Positions 44,702-52,622 of a stretch of 64,000 nucleotides of DNA are shown here, piece after piece. The DNA comes from Motilibacter peucedani (GTDB lineage Bacteria; Actinomycetota; Actinomycetes; Motilibacterales; Motilibacteraceae), in NCBI RefSeq assembly GCF_003634695.1, contig NZ_RBWV01000016.1:1-64000 (forward strand). Direction: 5' to 3'. A program made the position numbers and the translations under genes. Under the pieces are notes generated by a model. The model did not search any database. It saw only the letters and a program-made list of their open reading frames with translations, and was not told where the DNA came from. Positions within the stretch are counted from its first letter, which is position 1. Every line of letters begins with the position of its first letter.

Positions 44702-45352
44702 GTGCGCATCGTGATCGCCGAGGACAGCGTCCTGCTGCGCGAGGGCCTGACCCGGCTGCTCGGCGACGGCGGGCACGAGGTCGTCGCTGCCGTCGGCGAC
44801 GGCCCCGAGCTGGTGGCCGCGGTGGAGGAGCACCGGCCCGACCTGGCGGTCACCGACGTACGCATGCCGCCGACGCACCGCGACGAGGGCCTGCGCGCGG
44901 CGATCGAGGCGCGCCGCCGCGTACCCGGGCAGCCGGTGCTGGTGCTGAGCCAGTACGTCGAGGACACCTACGCCGCCGAGCTGCTCGCCTCCGGAGACGG
45001 CCGGGGGGTCGGCTACCTGCTCAAGGACCGCGTCGCCGACGTCGGCGACTTCCTGGCCGCGGTGTCGCGGGTGGCCGCGGGCGAGGCGGTGCTCGACCCG
45101 GAGGTCATCGCCCAGGTGCTGGTGCGGCGCCGCTCGGTCGACCGGCTCGCCGCGCTGACGCCCCGCGAGCGCGAGGTGCTCGCGCTGATGGCCGAGGGCC
45201 GGTCGAACCAGGCGATCGCCGAGCGGCTCGTCGTCACCGACGGCGCGGTCGAGAAGCACGTGACCAGCGTGTTCGGCAAGCTCGGGCTGCACCCCGACGC
45301 CGGGGACTCGCGCCGGGTGCTGGCCGTGCTCGCCTGGCTCGGCGAGCCCTGA
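44702..45352 (+). CDS. NarL/LuxR-type response regulator
   Basis: 216 residues. A receiver domain (VIAEDSVLLREGLTRLL, phosphoacceptor Asp in DLAVTDVRMPPTHRDEGL, LSQYVEDTYA, LLKDRV) and a LuxR HTH (LTPREREVLALMAEGRSNQAIAERL as two blocks). No histidine kinase is next to it, so its partner is elsewhere. GTG 44702 lies eight bases after TACGCT, suggesting a leaderless transcript. Confidence 0.93.
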   Translation: MRIVIAEDSVLLREGLTRLLGDGGHEVVAAVGDGPELVAAVEEHRPDLAVTDVRMPPTHRDEGLRAAIEARRRVPGQPVLVLSQYVEDTYAAELLASGDGRGVGYLLKDRVADVGDFLAAVSRVAAGEAVLDPEVIAQVLVRRRSVDRLAALTPREREVLALMAEGRSNQAIAERLVVTDGAVEKHVTSVFGKLGLHPDAGDSRRVLAVLAWLGEP

Positions 45353-45397
45353 GCCGGAGAACGACACGGCTGTAGTTCGAGACGCTACGATGCCCGC

Positions 45398-45700
45398 ATG
45401 GACGCCGTCAGAGCTCTGAGCGGGACCCCCGACGAGCACGCGGGGGCAGGCACGCTGTCCGAGCGCGAGCAGGAGATCCTCGCCTTCGAGCGCCAGTGGT
45501 GGAAGTACGCCGGCGCCAAGGAGCAGGCGATCCGCGAGCTGTTCGACATGTCGGCGACGCGCTACTACCAGGTCCTCAACGCGCTGCTCGACCGTCCTGA
45601 CGCGCTCACCCACGACCCGATGCTGGTCAAGCGGCTGCGCCGGCTGCGCGCCTCGCGCCAGCGGGCCCGGTCCGCCCGCCGGCTCGGCTTCGACGCCTGA
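45398..45700 (+). CDS. DUF3263 protein
   Basis: 100 residues: LSEREQEILAFERQWWKYAG, IRELFDMSATRYYQVLNALLD and a basic tail RRLRASRQRARSARR. This is the conserved actinobacterial DUF3263, a small helical protein with an HTH-like pattern (sigma-70 region 4-like in my reading). It is usually beside a LytR_C gene, as here. TACGAT six bases before ATG indicates a leaderless message. Confidence 0.92.
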   Translation: MDAVRALSGTPDEHAGAGTLSEREQEILAFERQWWKYAGAKEQAIRELFDMSATRYYQVLNALLDRPDALTHDPMLVKRLRRLRASRQRARSARRLGFDA

Positions 45701-46377
45701 TGGCCGGTCGTCGCGACGACGGCGGCGGGGGCTCGCCCCTCGAGGGGCTGGGGGCCCCGCGCCGCGGGTCGCACCGCACCGGCGGCGGGCTCGGCGGCCT
45801 GCTGACCTCGCTGGGCGCCGTGCTGGCCGTCGTGGTCCTGCTCGGCGGGCTCTACGTCGCCTTCGGCCGCGACTCGGGCGACGACGACGGGGGCGCGACC
45901 GCCACCGGGGGCTCGAGCTCCGCCCCGGTCGCGACCGAGGCCGCCAGCGCGAGCGCCACCCCGGCGCCCACGCCCAGCGCCACCCCCTCCGCGACGCCCA
46001 CCCCCTCGGAGACGCCGAGCTCCGAGGCCTCGCCGAGCGGCACTCCGGCCGCCGAGTCCGGCACCGCGGGCGACGGCGGCGCCGAGGACCCGGGCGCGGG
46101 TGACGAGGAGGGACTCCACGACCTGCCGGTCGTCGTGCTCAACCAGTCCGGCCAGGCCGGGCTCGCGGGCCGCACCGCCAGCGCGCTGCGCGCCACCGGC
46201 TGGACCGTCTCCTCGGTCGGCAACTTCCACGGCAGCGTGCCGAGCACGACGGTCTACTACCCCGACGGCGCCCTGGCTGCCGCGCAGGCGCTGGCCGCCG
46301 AGCTGCCCGGGCCCGACCGCGTGCGCCCCGTCTTCTCCGGCATCTCGGCCACCAAGCTCACCGTCATCCTGGCCTGA
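45700..46377 (+). CDS. LytR C-terminal domain membrane protein
   Basis: 225 residues. A basic N-terminus, one transmembrane segment (about 32-55; LGAVLAVVVLLGGLYVAFG), an Ala/Ser/Thr/Pro linker (about 60-130) and a LytR_C domain (about 135-225; VVVLNQSGQAGLAGRTASAL, TTVYYPDG). It should face outward and is probably tied to cell-wall polymer attachment. Its start overlaps the DUF3263 stop by one base (TGATG). Confidence 0.9.
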   Translation: MAGRRDDGGGGSPLEGLGAPRRGSHRTGGGLGGLLTSLGAVLAVVVLLGGLYVAFGRDSGDDDGGATATGGSSSAPVATEAASASATPAPTPSATPSATPTPSETPSSEASPSGTPAAESGTAGDGGAEDPGAGDEEGLHDLPVVVLNQSGQAGLAGRTASALRATGWTVSSVGNFHGSVPSTTVYYPDGALAAAQALAAELPGPDRVRPVFSGISATKLTVILA

Positions 46378-46388
46378 GCGGCGAGGCC

Positions 46389-47264
46389 GTGACCGAGCCC
46401 GCCGACCCGCTGCACGCCCCGCTGCGCACCGACGAGGGCCGCGCCGGCCTCGCCGCGCTGCTCGCTGCGCCCGGGCGGGCGGTCGTCGGGCTCGACTTCG
46501 ACGGCACGCTCGCCCCGATCGTCGACGACCCCGCCGACGCGCGCGCCCACCCGGCGGTGCGCGGCGTCCTCGAGCGGCTCGCGCCGCTGCTCGGGCGGCT
46601 GGCCGTCGTCACCGGCCGGCCGGTCGAGCAGGTCGTCGAGCTCGCCGGTGTGGCGCAGCTGCACCGGCTCGAGGTCCGCGGCCACTACGGCCTCGAGCGC
46701 TGGGACGCCGCCGCCGGGCGGGTCGTCCGCCCCGAGCTCCCCCCCGGCGTCGAGCAGGTGCGGCGCGCCCTGCCGGGTCTGCTGCTCGCCCTGGCGCCCG
46801 ATGCGGCGGTGGAGGACAAGGGCGCCTCCCTGGCCGTCCACACCCGGCGCACGCCCGCGCCCGAGGAGACCTTCGAGCGGCTGCAGGCCCCGCTGGCCGA
46901 GCTGGCCGAGGCGCACGGGCTCGTGGTCGAGCCAGGTCGCTTCGTGCTCGAGCTGCGCCCGCCCGGCGCCGACAAGGGCGGCGCCCTGCGCGCGCTGGCC
47001 GACGAGCTCGGCGACCCGTCGGCGGTGGTGTTCGTCGGCGACGACCTCGGCGACCTGGCCGCGTTCGAGGCCGTGCGGGCGCTGCGGGCGGGGGGCACGC
47101 CTGGCGTCGTCGTCTGCAGCGGCTCCGACGAGGTGCCCGAGCTGCTGCAGCTCGCTGATGCGGTGGTGGAGGGCCCCGCTGGCGTCGCGAGCTGGCTCAC
47201 CGCGCTGGCCGACGCGCTGGGGACGCCGGAGCACCCGAACGGCGCACCGGTGCCACCCGCTTGA
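46389..47264 (+). CDS. otsB: Trehalose-6-phosphate phosphatase
   Basis: 291 residues of HAD fold: nucleophile GLDFDGTLAPIVDDP, VVTGRPVEQV, RGHYGLERW, PPGADKGGALRAL and the acidic motif VVFVGDDLGDLAAFE. It hydrolyses trehalose 6-phosphate to trehalose. The cognate synthase gene is 2.6 kb away on the opposite strand. GTG 46389 follows the LytR_C stop by 11 bases. Confidence 0.95.
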   Translation: MTEPADPLHAPLRTDEGRAGLAALLAAPGRAVVGLDFDGTLAPIVDDPADARAHPAVRGVLERLAPLLGRLAVVTGRPVEQVVELAGVAQLHRLEVRGHYGLERWDAAAGRVVRPELPPGVEQVRRALPGLLLALAPDAAVEDKGASLAVHTRRTPAPEETFERLQAPLAELAEAHGLVVEPGRFVLELRPPGADKGGALRALADELGDPSAVVFVGDDLGDLAAFEAVRALRAGGTPGVVVCSGSDEVPELLQLADAVVEGPAGVASWLTALADALGTPEHPNGAPVPPA

Positions 47265-47331
47265 GCGGTCAGATCGACCTCCTGCCCGCCGATGCTGGCT
47301 CTGAGCCGGACTCGGAGGGGGTGAGGGCTCG

Positions 47332-49884
47332 ATGCGTCGGAGCCGCTCCCGCCTGCCCGGGTCCACCCCGGTCTGGCTCTGCACGGTGGTCCTCGCCGCT
47401 GCCGCCGTCGTGCTGCTCCGCACGGGTGCGCTCGGCACCGCGCCGGCACCGGGCGCCCCCCACGCCCCGTGGCTGCTGCTGGTCGCCGCCCTGGCCGTCG
47501 CCGAGACGGTCATCGTGCACGTCGAGTTCCGCCGCGAGGCGCACACGTTCGGCTTCAACGAGCTGGTGCTGGCCGGGGGGCTGCTCGCCGTCGGGGGTCG
47601 TGAGCTCGTGCTCGCGCAGGCCGTCGCGACGGTCGTCGCGATGCTCGCCCGGCGCCAGGTGCCGCTGAAGTTCGCCTTCAACGTCGCCCAGTACTCCCTC
47701 GCCACGGCCACCACCGTCGCCGTGCTCGGCGCCGTCTGCCCGCGGCCCCACCTGCTCGACCTGCCCACGGCGCTGGCCGTCCTGGGCGCCACCGTCGCCG
47801 GCTCCACGGTCAGCTGGGTGGCGATCCTCGCCGCCATCGCGCTGGTCGACCGGCCGCCCAGCCGGGGCGAGGCGCTCGAGGTGCTGCTCGTCGGCTACCT
47901 CGGCGTGCTCGCCAACGCCGGGCTCGGCCTGAGCCTGCTGCTGCTCCTGCGCGAGGGTCCGCTGGCGCTGCTGTGCGCCGCCCCCGCCGCCGCCGTCGCG
48001 ATCGCGTCCTACCGCGCCTACCTCGCGAGCCGGCAGCGCCGCGAGCACCTCGCCTTCCTGCTCGAGGCGACAAGCGCCCTGCAGTCCGGCGGCGACCCCA
48101 GCGACACGAGCGGCGGCTGGGCGACGGTGCTGCGTACCCTGCGCACCGCCCTGCGCGCCGAGAGCGCGGTGCTGCTCGTGGCACCGAGCGGAGCGGGCGG
48201 CACCGCGGGCGACGACGGCTGGCTGCTGCTGCGTACGGCTGCGGTCGGCGACGAGGGCGTCGCCCGGTTCGAGCGGGTGCCGGCCGAGGCCGCCGCAGCC
48301 CTGCGCCCGTCGGTCGACGGGCTGCACGACCGGCGCCGCGGCGCCGGCGACGCCGCCTGGCTCGCGGCCCGCGACTGGCCGGGCGCGCTGAGCGCGACCA
48401 TCTCCGACGAGGCCCGGGTGCTCGGGCACCTGCTGCTCGGGCCGCGCGTCGGCGCCAACGCGCACTACGCCGCCGCAGACCTCGTGCTCGTCGAGGCGCT
48501 CGCCAACCAGGTCAGCGGGGTGCTCGAGACCGGGCGGCTCGAGCAGGCGCTGCGCCAGATCACCGTGCTCAAGGAGCAGATGCAGCACGAGGCCTGGCAC
48601 GACCCGCTGACCGCGCTCGCCAACCGGGCGCTGTTCCGCGACCGGCTCGAGGCGGCGGTCGGCGCGCCCGACGGCGTCTCCGTGCTGCTGGTCGACCTCG
48701 ACGACTTCAAGGCGGTCAACGACGAGCTGGGGCACGCGGCCGGCGACCGGCTGCTGCGCGCGGTCGGCGACCGCATGCGCGAGGTCGTGCGCGACCTCGA
48801 CACCCCCGCCCGCCTGGGCGGCGACGAGTTCGCCGCGGTGCTCCCGGGCTGCTCGCCCGACGACGCGCACGAGGTCGCGGCCCGCCTGCTGGCCGCCCTC
48901 TCGGCACCGGTCCAGCTCGACGGCGCCCGCGTCCCGGTCCGCGCGAGCGTCGGCATCGCCACCCTCGGCGGCGAGCACCTCACCCCCGAGGAGCTGCTGC
49001 GCCGCGCCGACCTCGCGCTCTACGCGGTCAAGGCCGAGGGCAAGACCGGCGCCCGCGCCTGGTCGCCGTCGCTGACCAGCGCGATGGAGCGGCGTACGGT
49101 GCTGACCGCCACGCTGCCGGCCGCCATCGCGGGCGGCGAGATCGTCTGCCACTACCAGCCGGTGCTCGATCTGGGCAGCGAGCGGGTGACGGCGCTGGAG
49201 GCGCTGGTGCGCTGGGAGCACCCGGAGCGGGGCCTGCTCGGGCCCGACGCCTTCCTGGCGCTCGCGGAGGACGCCGGCTGGATCCACGAGGTCGGCGAGC
49301 GCGTGCTGCGCCTGGCCTGCCTGGAGTACGCCGCGCTGCTCGACGCGTTCCCGCAGACCCCCGAGCTGCTGCACGTCAACATCTCGGCGCTGCAGATGGA
49401 GCCGCGGCTGCCCGAGGCGGTCGCCCGCGCCCTGGCCGACGCCGGGCTGCCCGGCGAGCGGCTCGTCCTCGAGGTCACCGGCACCACGGCGGTGGCCGAT
49501 GCGCCGTCGACGCGGGCCGTGATGGAGGCGGTGTGCGCGCTGGGCGCCGTGTGGGCGCTCGACGACTTCGGCACCGGCTTCGCCGCCATCGACCGGCTCG
49601 CCGACCTGCCCGTGTCGATGGTCAAGCTGCCGCGCCCGATGGTCCGCGGGCTCGGCAGCCCGCGCGGCGCGCGCCTGGTGGCGGGCACCCTCGCCCTGGC
49701 CCGCGAGGTGGGGCTCGACGTGGTCGCCGAGGGCGTCGAGACCCGCGACGAGGCCGACGCGCTGCTGGCGGCAGGCTGCCGCCAGGCGCAGGGGCACCTG
49801 TGGGCGGCGGCGATGCAGCCGGTGGAGCTCGGCCGGTGGATGCGCCGGGGAGCTCAGGCCGGCGTGTCGAGCCCGCGCAGCTGA
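47332..49884 (+). CDS. Membrane GGDEF-EAL protein with altered EAL site
   Basis: 850 residues. About six N-terminal membrane segments (15-240) form an MHYT/MASE-like sensor, then a GAF-like region (about 245-410), GGDEF (about 420-585) and EAL (590-845). The cyclase motif RLGGDEFAAV is intact with an upstream RDLD I-site. The EAL domain keeps LEALVRWEH, VNISALQ, DDFGTGFA and EGVET, but LEVTGTTAV has Gly where the second Glu of the ExxE is expected, and KLPRPMV replaces KIDRSFV. The phosphodiesterase may be weak. Its end overlaps convergent otsA by 31 bases. Confidence 0.9.
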   Translation: MRRSRSRLPGSTPVWLCTVVLAAAAVVLLRTGALGTAPAPGAPHAPWLLLVAALAVAETVIVHVEFRREAHTFGFNELVLAGGLLAVGGRELVLAQAVATVVAMLARRQVPLKFAFNVAQYSLATATTVAVLGAVCPRPHLLDLPTALAVLGATVAGSTVSWVAILAAIALVDRPPSRGEALEVLLVGYLGVLANAGLGLSLLLLLREGPLALLCAAPAAAVAIASYRAYLASRQRREHLAFLLEATSALQSGGDPSDTSGGWATVLRTLRTALRAESAVLLVAPSGAGGTAGDDGWLLLRTAAVGDEGVARFERVPAEAAAALRPSVDGLHDRRRGAGDAAWLAARDWPGALSATISDEARVLGHLLLGPRVGANAHYAAADLVLVEALANQVSGVLETGRLEQALRQITVLKEQMQHEAWHDPLTALANRALFRDRLEAAVGAPDGVSVLLVDLDDFKAVNDELGHAAGDRLLRAVGDRMREVVRDLDTPARLGGDEFAAVLPGCSPDDAHEVAARLLAALSAPVQLDGARVPVRASVGIATLGGEHLTPEELLRRADLALYAVKAEGKTGARAWSPSLTSAMERRTVLTATLPAAIAGGEIVCHYQPVLDLGSERVTALEALVRWEHPERGLLGPDAFLALAEDAGWIHEVGERVLRLACLEYAALLDAFPQTPELLHVNISALQMEPRLPEAVARALADAGLPGERLVLEVTGTTAVADAPSTRAVMEAVCALGAVWALDDFGTGFAAIDRLADLPVSMVKLPRPMVRGLGSPRGARLVAGTLALAREVGLDVVAEGVETRDEADALLAAGCRQAQGHLWAAAMQPVELGRWMRRGAQAGVSSPRS

Positions 49885-51350
49885 GCCTCGAGCCACTCGT
49901 GCGGCGGCAGGGCGCCCGCGGCCGCCACCAGGCCGGCTGAGCGGCGCTCGCGCTCGGCCGGCTCCATCGTCAGCGCGCGGTGCAGCGCCGTGGCGGTGCC
50001 GCTCACGTCGAAGGGGTTGACGAGCAGGGCGTGCTCGCCGAGCTCGTGGGCCGCGCCCGCCTCGGTGGAGAGCACCAGCACGGCGTGGCGCTGCGAGAGC
50101 AGGGGGCCCTCCTTGGCCACGAGGTTCATGCCGTCGCGGACGGGGTTGACGAGCAGCACGTCGGCCAGCCGGTAGGTCGCCAGCGAACGCGGGTAGTCGT
50201 CGTCGACCGTCAGCAGCAGCGGCGACCAGCCGGGGAAGGCGAACTCCTCGTCGATCTCGGCGGCCAGGCGCTGCACGTGGGCGGTGTACTCGCGGTACTC
50301 CGGCAGGTCGTGCCGCGAGGGGTAGGCGCCGGCGACGTGCACGACCCGGCCGACCCACTCGGGGTGGCGGCGCAGCAGCTCGCGGTAGGCCAGCAGCCCG
50401 CGCACGATGTTCTTCGAGAGCTCCGTGCGGTCGACGCGCGCGATGACCAGCCGGTCGCCGATCCGCGCGCGCATGGCGTTCTCGTAGCTGATGACGTCGG
50501 GGCGCGAGCCGCGCTCGCACAGCTCGTCGGCGTCGATGCCCAGCGCGTGCACGGTGACGCGGGTACGCCGTCCCTCCCACGTCACGGTGCCGCCGTCGGT
50601 CTCGTCGCTGGTCACGTCGTCGTGGACGGTGCCGTGCCGCTCGACCCGCGCGCCGAGCACCCGCTCGCAGCAGTCGAGGAAGGCCTCCGCCCAGCGCGGC
50701 GCCAGGAAGCCGGCCTCGTCGGCGCCCAGCACGCCGAGGAGCACCTCGCGCGCGATCTCGGCGGGCAGCATCGAGAAGTAGTCGGCGGGGGCCCACGGCG
50801 TGTGCGAGAAGTGCGCGATGCGCAGGTCGGGGCGCCGGTCGCGCAGCATCCGGGGCGTCAGCGTCAGGTGGTAGTCCTGCACCAGCACCTTCGCGCCCGG
50901 CGCCGCCTCCTCGGCCAGCGCCGCCGCGAACGCCCGGTTGAAGGTCGAGTAGGCCGCCCACTCGCGCGTGAAGCCGGCGTCGAAGACCGGCGCGGTGGGG
51001 GTCGCGTAGAGGCGGTGGTGCACGAACCACAGGGTGGAGTTGGCGACCGCGTTGTAGGCCAGCGAGAACGTGTGGGCGTCGATGCCGTCGGCCTCGGCGA
51101 GCATCCGCACGGCCAGCCCGCCGCCCTCGTCGCCGGCGTCGATGCGCCCGCGCGGGCGGCCCTGCACGGCCTGCCGGTCGGCCTCGGTCAGCGCGGTGCA
51201 CACCCACAGCGCCGAGCTGGTGTCGCGCCCGGCGCTCGAGAGCGCCGAGACCAGCCCGCCGCCGCCCCGGCGCCCCCGCGGCCGCCCCTCGGCGTCGAGG
51301 TGGAACGAGAGCGGACCGCGGTTGGACGCGACGAGCAGGGACGCAGCCAC
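49854..51350 (-). CDS. otsA: Trehalose-6-phosphate synthase
   Basis: 498 residues, GT20. Visible are the N-terminal SNRGPLSFH and GGGGLVSALSS loop, WFVHHRLY, VQDYHLTLTPRMLR, HFSHTPWAPADYFSMLP, RVDRTELSKNIVRGLLAY and NPVRDGMNLVAKE. It makes trehalose 6-phosphate from UDP- or GDP-glucose and glucose 6-phosphate. The classic RLDYxKG is RVDRTELSKN, as in other actinobacterial forms I know. GTG 51350 comes seven bases after a TAGTGT box and has no ribosome site, so it is probably leaderless. Confidence 0.95.
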   Translation of the reverse strand: MAASLLVASNRGPLSFHLDAEGRPRGRRGGGGLVSALSSAGRDTSSALWVCTALTEADRQAVQGRPRGRIDAGDEGGGLAVRMLAEADGIDAHTFSLAYNAVANSTLWFVHHRLYATPTAPVFDAGFTREWAAYSTFNRAFAAALAEEAAPGAKVLVQDYHLTLTPRMLRDRRPDLRIAHFSHTPWAPADYFSMLPAEIAREVLLGVLGADEAGFLAPRWAEAFLDCCERVLGARVERHGTVHDDVTSDETDGGTVTWEGRRTRVTVHALGIDADELCERGSRPDVISYENAMRARIGDRLVIARVDRTELSKNIVRGLLAYRELLRRHPEWVGRVVHVAGAYPSRHDLPEYREYTAHVQRLAAEIDEEFAFPGWSPLLLTVDDDYPRSLATYRLADVLLVNPVRDGMNLVAKEGPLLSQRHAVLVLSTEAGAAHELGEHALLVNPFDVSGTATALHRALTMEPAERERRSAGLVAAAGALPPHEWLEAQLRGLDTPA

Positions 51351-51446
51351 CCGGCGAACACTAGCCGGGATGGGCTCCAGTCCCGGGCTCCGTCGACCGA
51401 TCGGAGGAGCAGAGTCCGCGTCCCCGCACCTCCGAGGAGCCCCGCT

Positions 51447-52427
51447 GTGCCCCGTCGTCTCGGCCTGCTGCTGCTCGCGGTGCTGGCCCTGCTGCCCCTC
51501 CACGCCGCCGGGGCGCAGGCCGCCACCGGCGACGGCGGCGACGTGTCGTGGCCGCAGTGCCCGCACGCGCCGGGCTACGGGCTGCCGATGCCCGGGGCCG
51601 GCGCCGGGTTCGTGGTGGTCGGCCTGACGCAGGGACGCCCGTACGCGCCGAACCCCTGCCTCGACACCCAGCTCGCGCACGTGGCGCGCACCGGCGCCCG
51701 GCTCGGCGCCTACACCTTCGCCGCGATGCCGACGGCCGCCCAGCTGCGCGCGACCGGGGCCACCGGACCGTACGACTCCTCGACGCGCGCCGGCCGGCTC
51801 TCGAACGCGGGCTACGCGCAGGGGCTGTGGTCGGCCGGCGTGCTGGCCGCGCACGGGATCGACGTGCCGATGGTCTGGCTCGACGTCGAGCACCGCCGCG
51901 ACCAGCCCTGGACCAAGGTGCCCGCCGACAACGTCGCCGTGATCACGGGCAGCGTCCGCGCTCTGCAGGACCGCGGCCTGGGCGTCGGCTTCTACTCCTA
52001 CCTCTCCGGCTGGCGCGAGATCACCGGCGGGCTGCGCTCCGAGCTGCCCGTCTGGGCGACCGCCGGCCGGCGCGGCCGGTCGGCCGCGCTCGCCATGTGC
52101 ACCGAGGCCTCCTTCTCCGGCGGTCCGGTGGTGCTCGCCCAGTGGTACGACAGCGTCCGCGACTCGGACCTGGTGTGCCCGGGCGCCGCGCCCGCGGCGC
52201 GCGCGCTGCCGCTGCTCCGGCGCGGTTCGCACGGGCCCGCGGTCGTCGAGCTGCGTACGCGTCTCGGCCTCCCGCCCGCCGAGCAGTTCAGCCGGGCGAC
52301 CGCGCTGGCGGTACGCGCCTTCCAGCGGGCGCACGGACTGGCCGTCGACGGCGTCGTCGGCCCGCAGACCTGGGGCGCACTGCGCGGCGGCCCGGCACCC
52401 GACCAGTGGTTCGGCCGGGGGGCCTGA
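51447..52427 (+). CDS. Secreted DUF1906-type protein with peptidoglycan-binding domain
   Basis: 326 residues. A signal peptide (1-27) is followed by a TIM-barrel GH25-like/DUF1906 domain (GGDVSWPQCP, VWLDVEHRRDQPW, GVGFYSYLSGWREI) and a C-terminal peptidoglycan-binding domain 1 (about 255-315; RRGSHGPAVVELRTRLGLP, AVRAFQRAHGLAVDGVVGPQ, each within the conserved repeat). Probably a cell-wall hydrolase or binding protein. Start GTG 51447 has GAGGAG upstream. Confidence 0.85.
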   Translation: MPRRLGLLLLAVLALLPLHAAGAQAATGDGGDVSWPQCPHAPGYGLPMPGAGAGFVVVGLTQGRPYAPNPCLDTQLAHVARTGARLGAYTFAAMPTAAQLRATGATGPYDSSTRAGRLSNAGYAQGLWSAGVLAAHGIDVPMVWLDVEHRRDQPWTKVPADNVAVITGSVRALQDRGLGVGFYSYLSGWREITGGLRSELPVWATAGRRGRSAALAMCTEASFSGGPVVLAQWYDSVRDSDLVCPGAAPAARALPLLRRGSHGPAVVELRTRLGLPPAEQFSRATALAVRAFQRAHGLAVDGVVGPQTWGALRGGPAPDQWFGRGA

Positions 52428-52447
52428 CGGCTCCCGGCCGGATCGTC

Positions 52448-52453
52448 TATCCT
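52448..52453 (+). promoter_or_regulatory. -10 element ahead of the SAM-I riboswitch
   Basis: TATCCT, with a weak CTGACG 18 bases upstream, would start transcription about 15 bases before the riboswitch. The -35 assignment is uncertain. Confidence 0.45.
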
Positions 52454-52474
52454 GGTCGGCACAACTGAACATTG

Positions 52475-52605
52475 CTCATCCAGAGGGACTGAGGGAACGG
52501 CCCGTCGACGTCCCGGCAACCCTCCTCGAACGTCTTCGTCAGCACGAGGCCCGTCGAGGAGTAGGTGCCAACTCCGGCCTGCGGAAACTCCGCAGGGAAG
52601 ATGAG
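52475..52605 (+). promoter_or_regulatory. SAM-I (S-box) riboswitch
   Basis: The S-box elements are all present in order: CTCATCCAGAGGGACTGAGG, CGTCCCGGCAACCCTCC, GGTGCCAACTCC, GGAAACTCC, and the closing GGGAAGATGAG that pairs with CTCATC to form P1. The AGGAGAG ribosome site of the next gene begins directly at the 3' strand of P1, indicating translational control. SAM should lower expression of the threonine-synthase-like gene and the sulfur carrier behind it. Confidence 0.93.
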
Positions 52606-52622
52606 GAGAGGCCTCGATCGTC

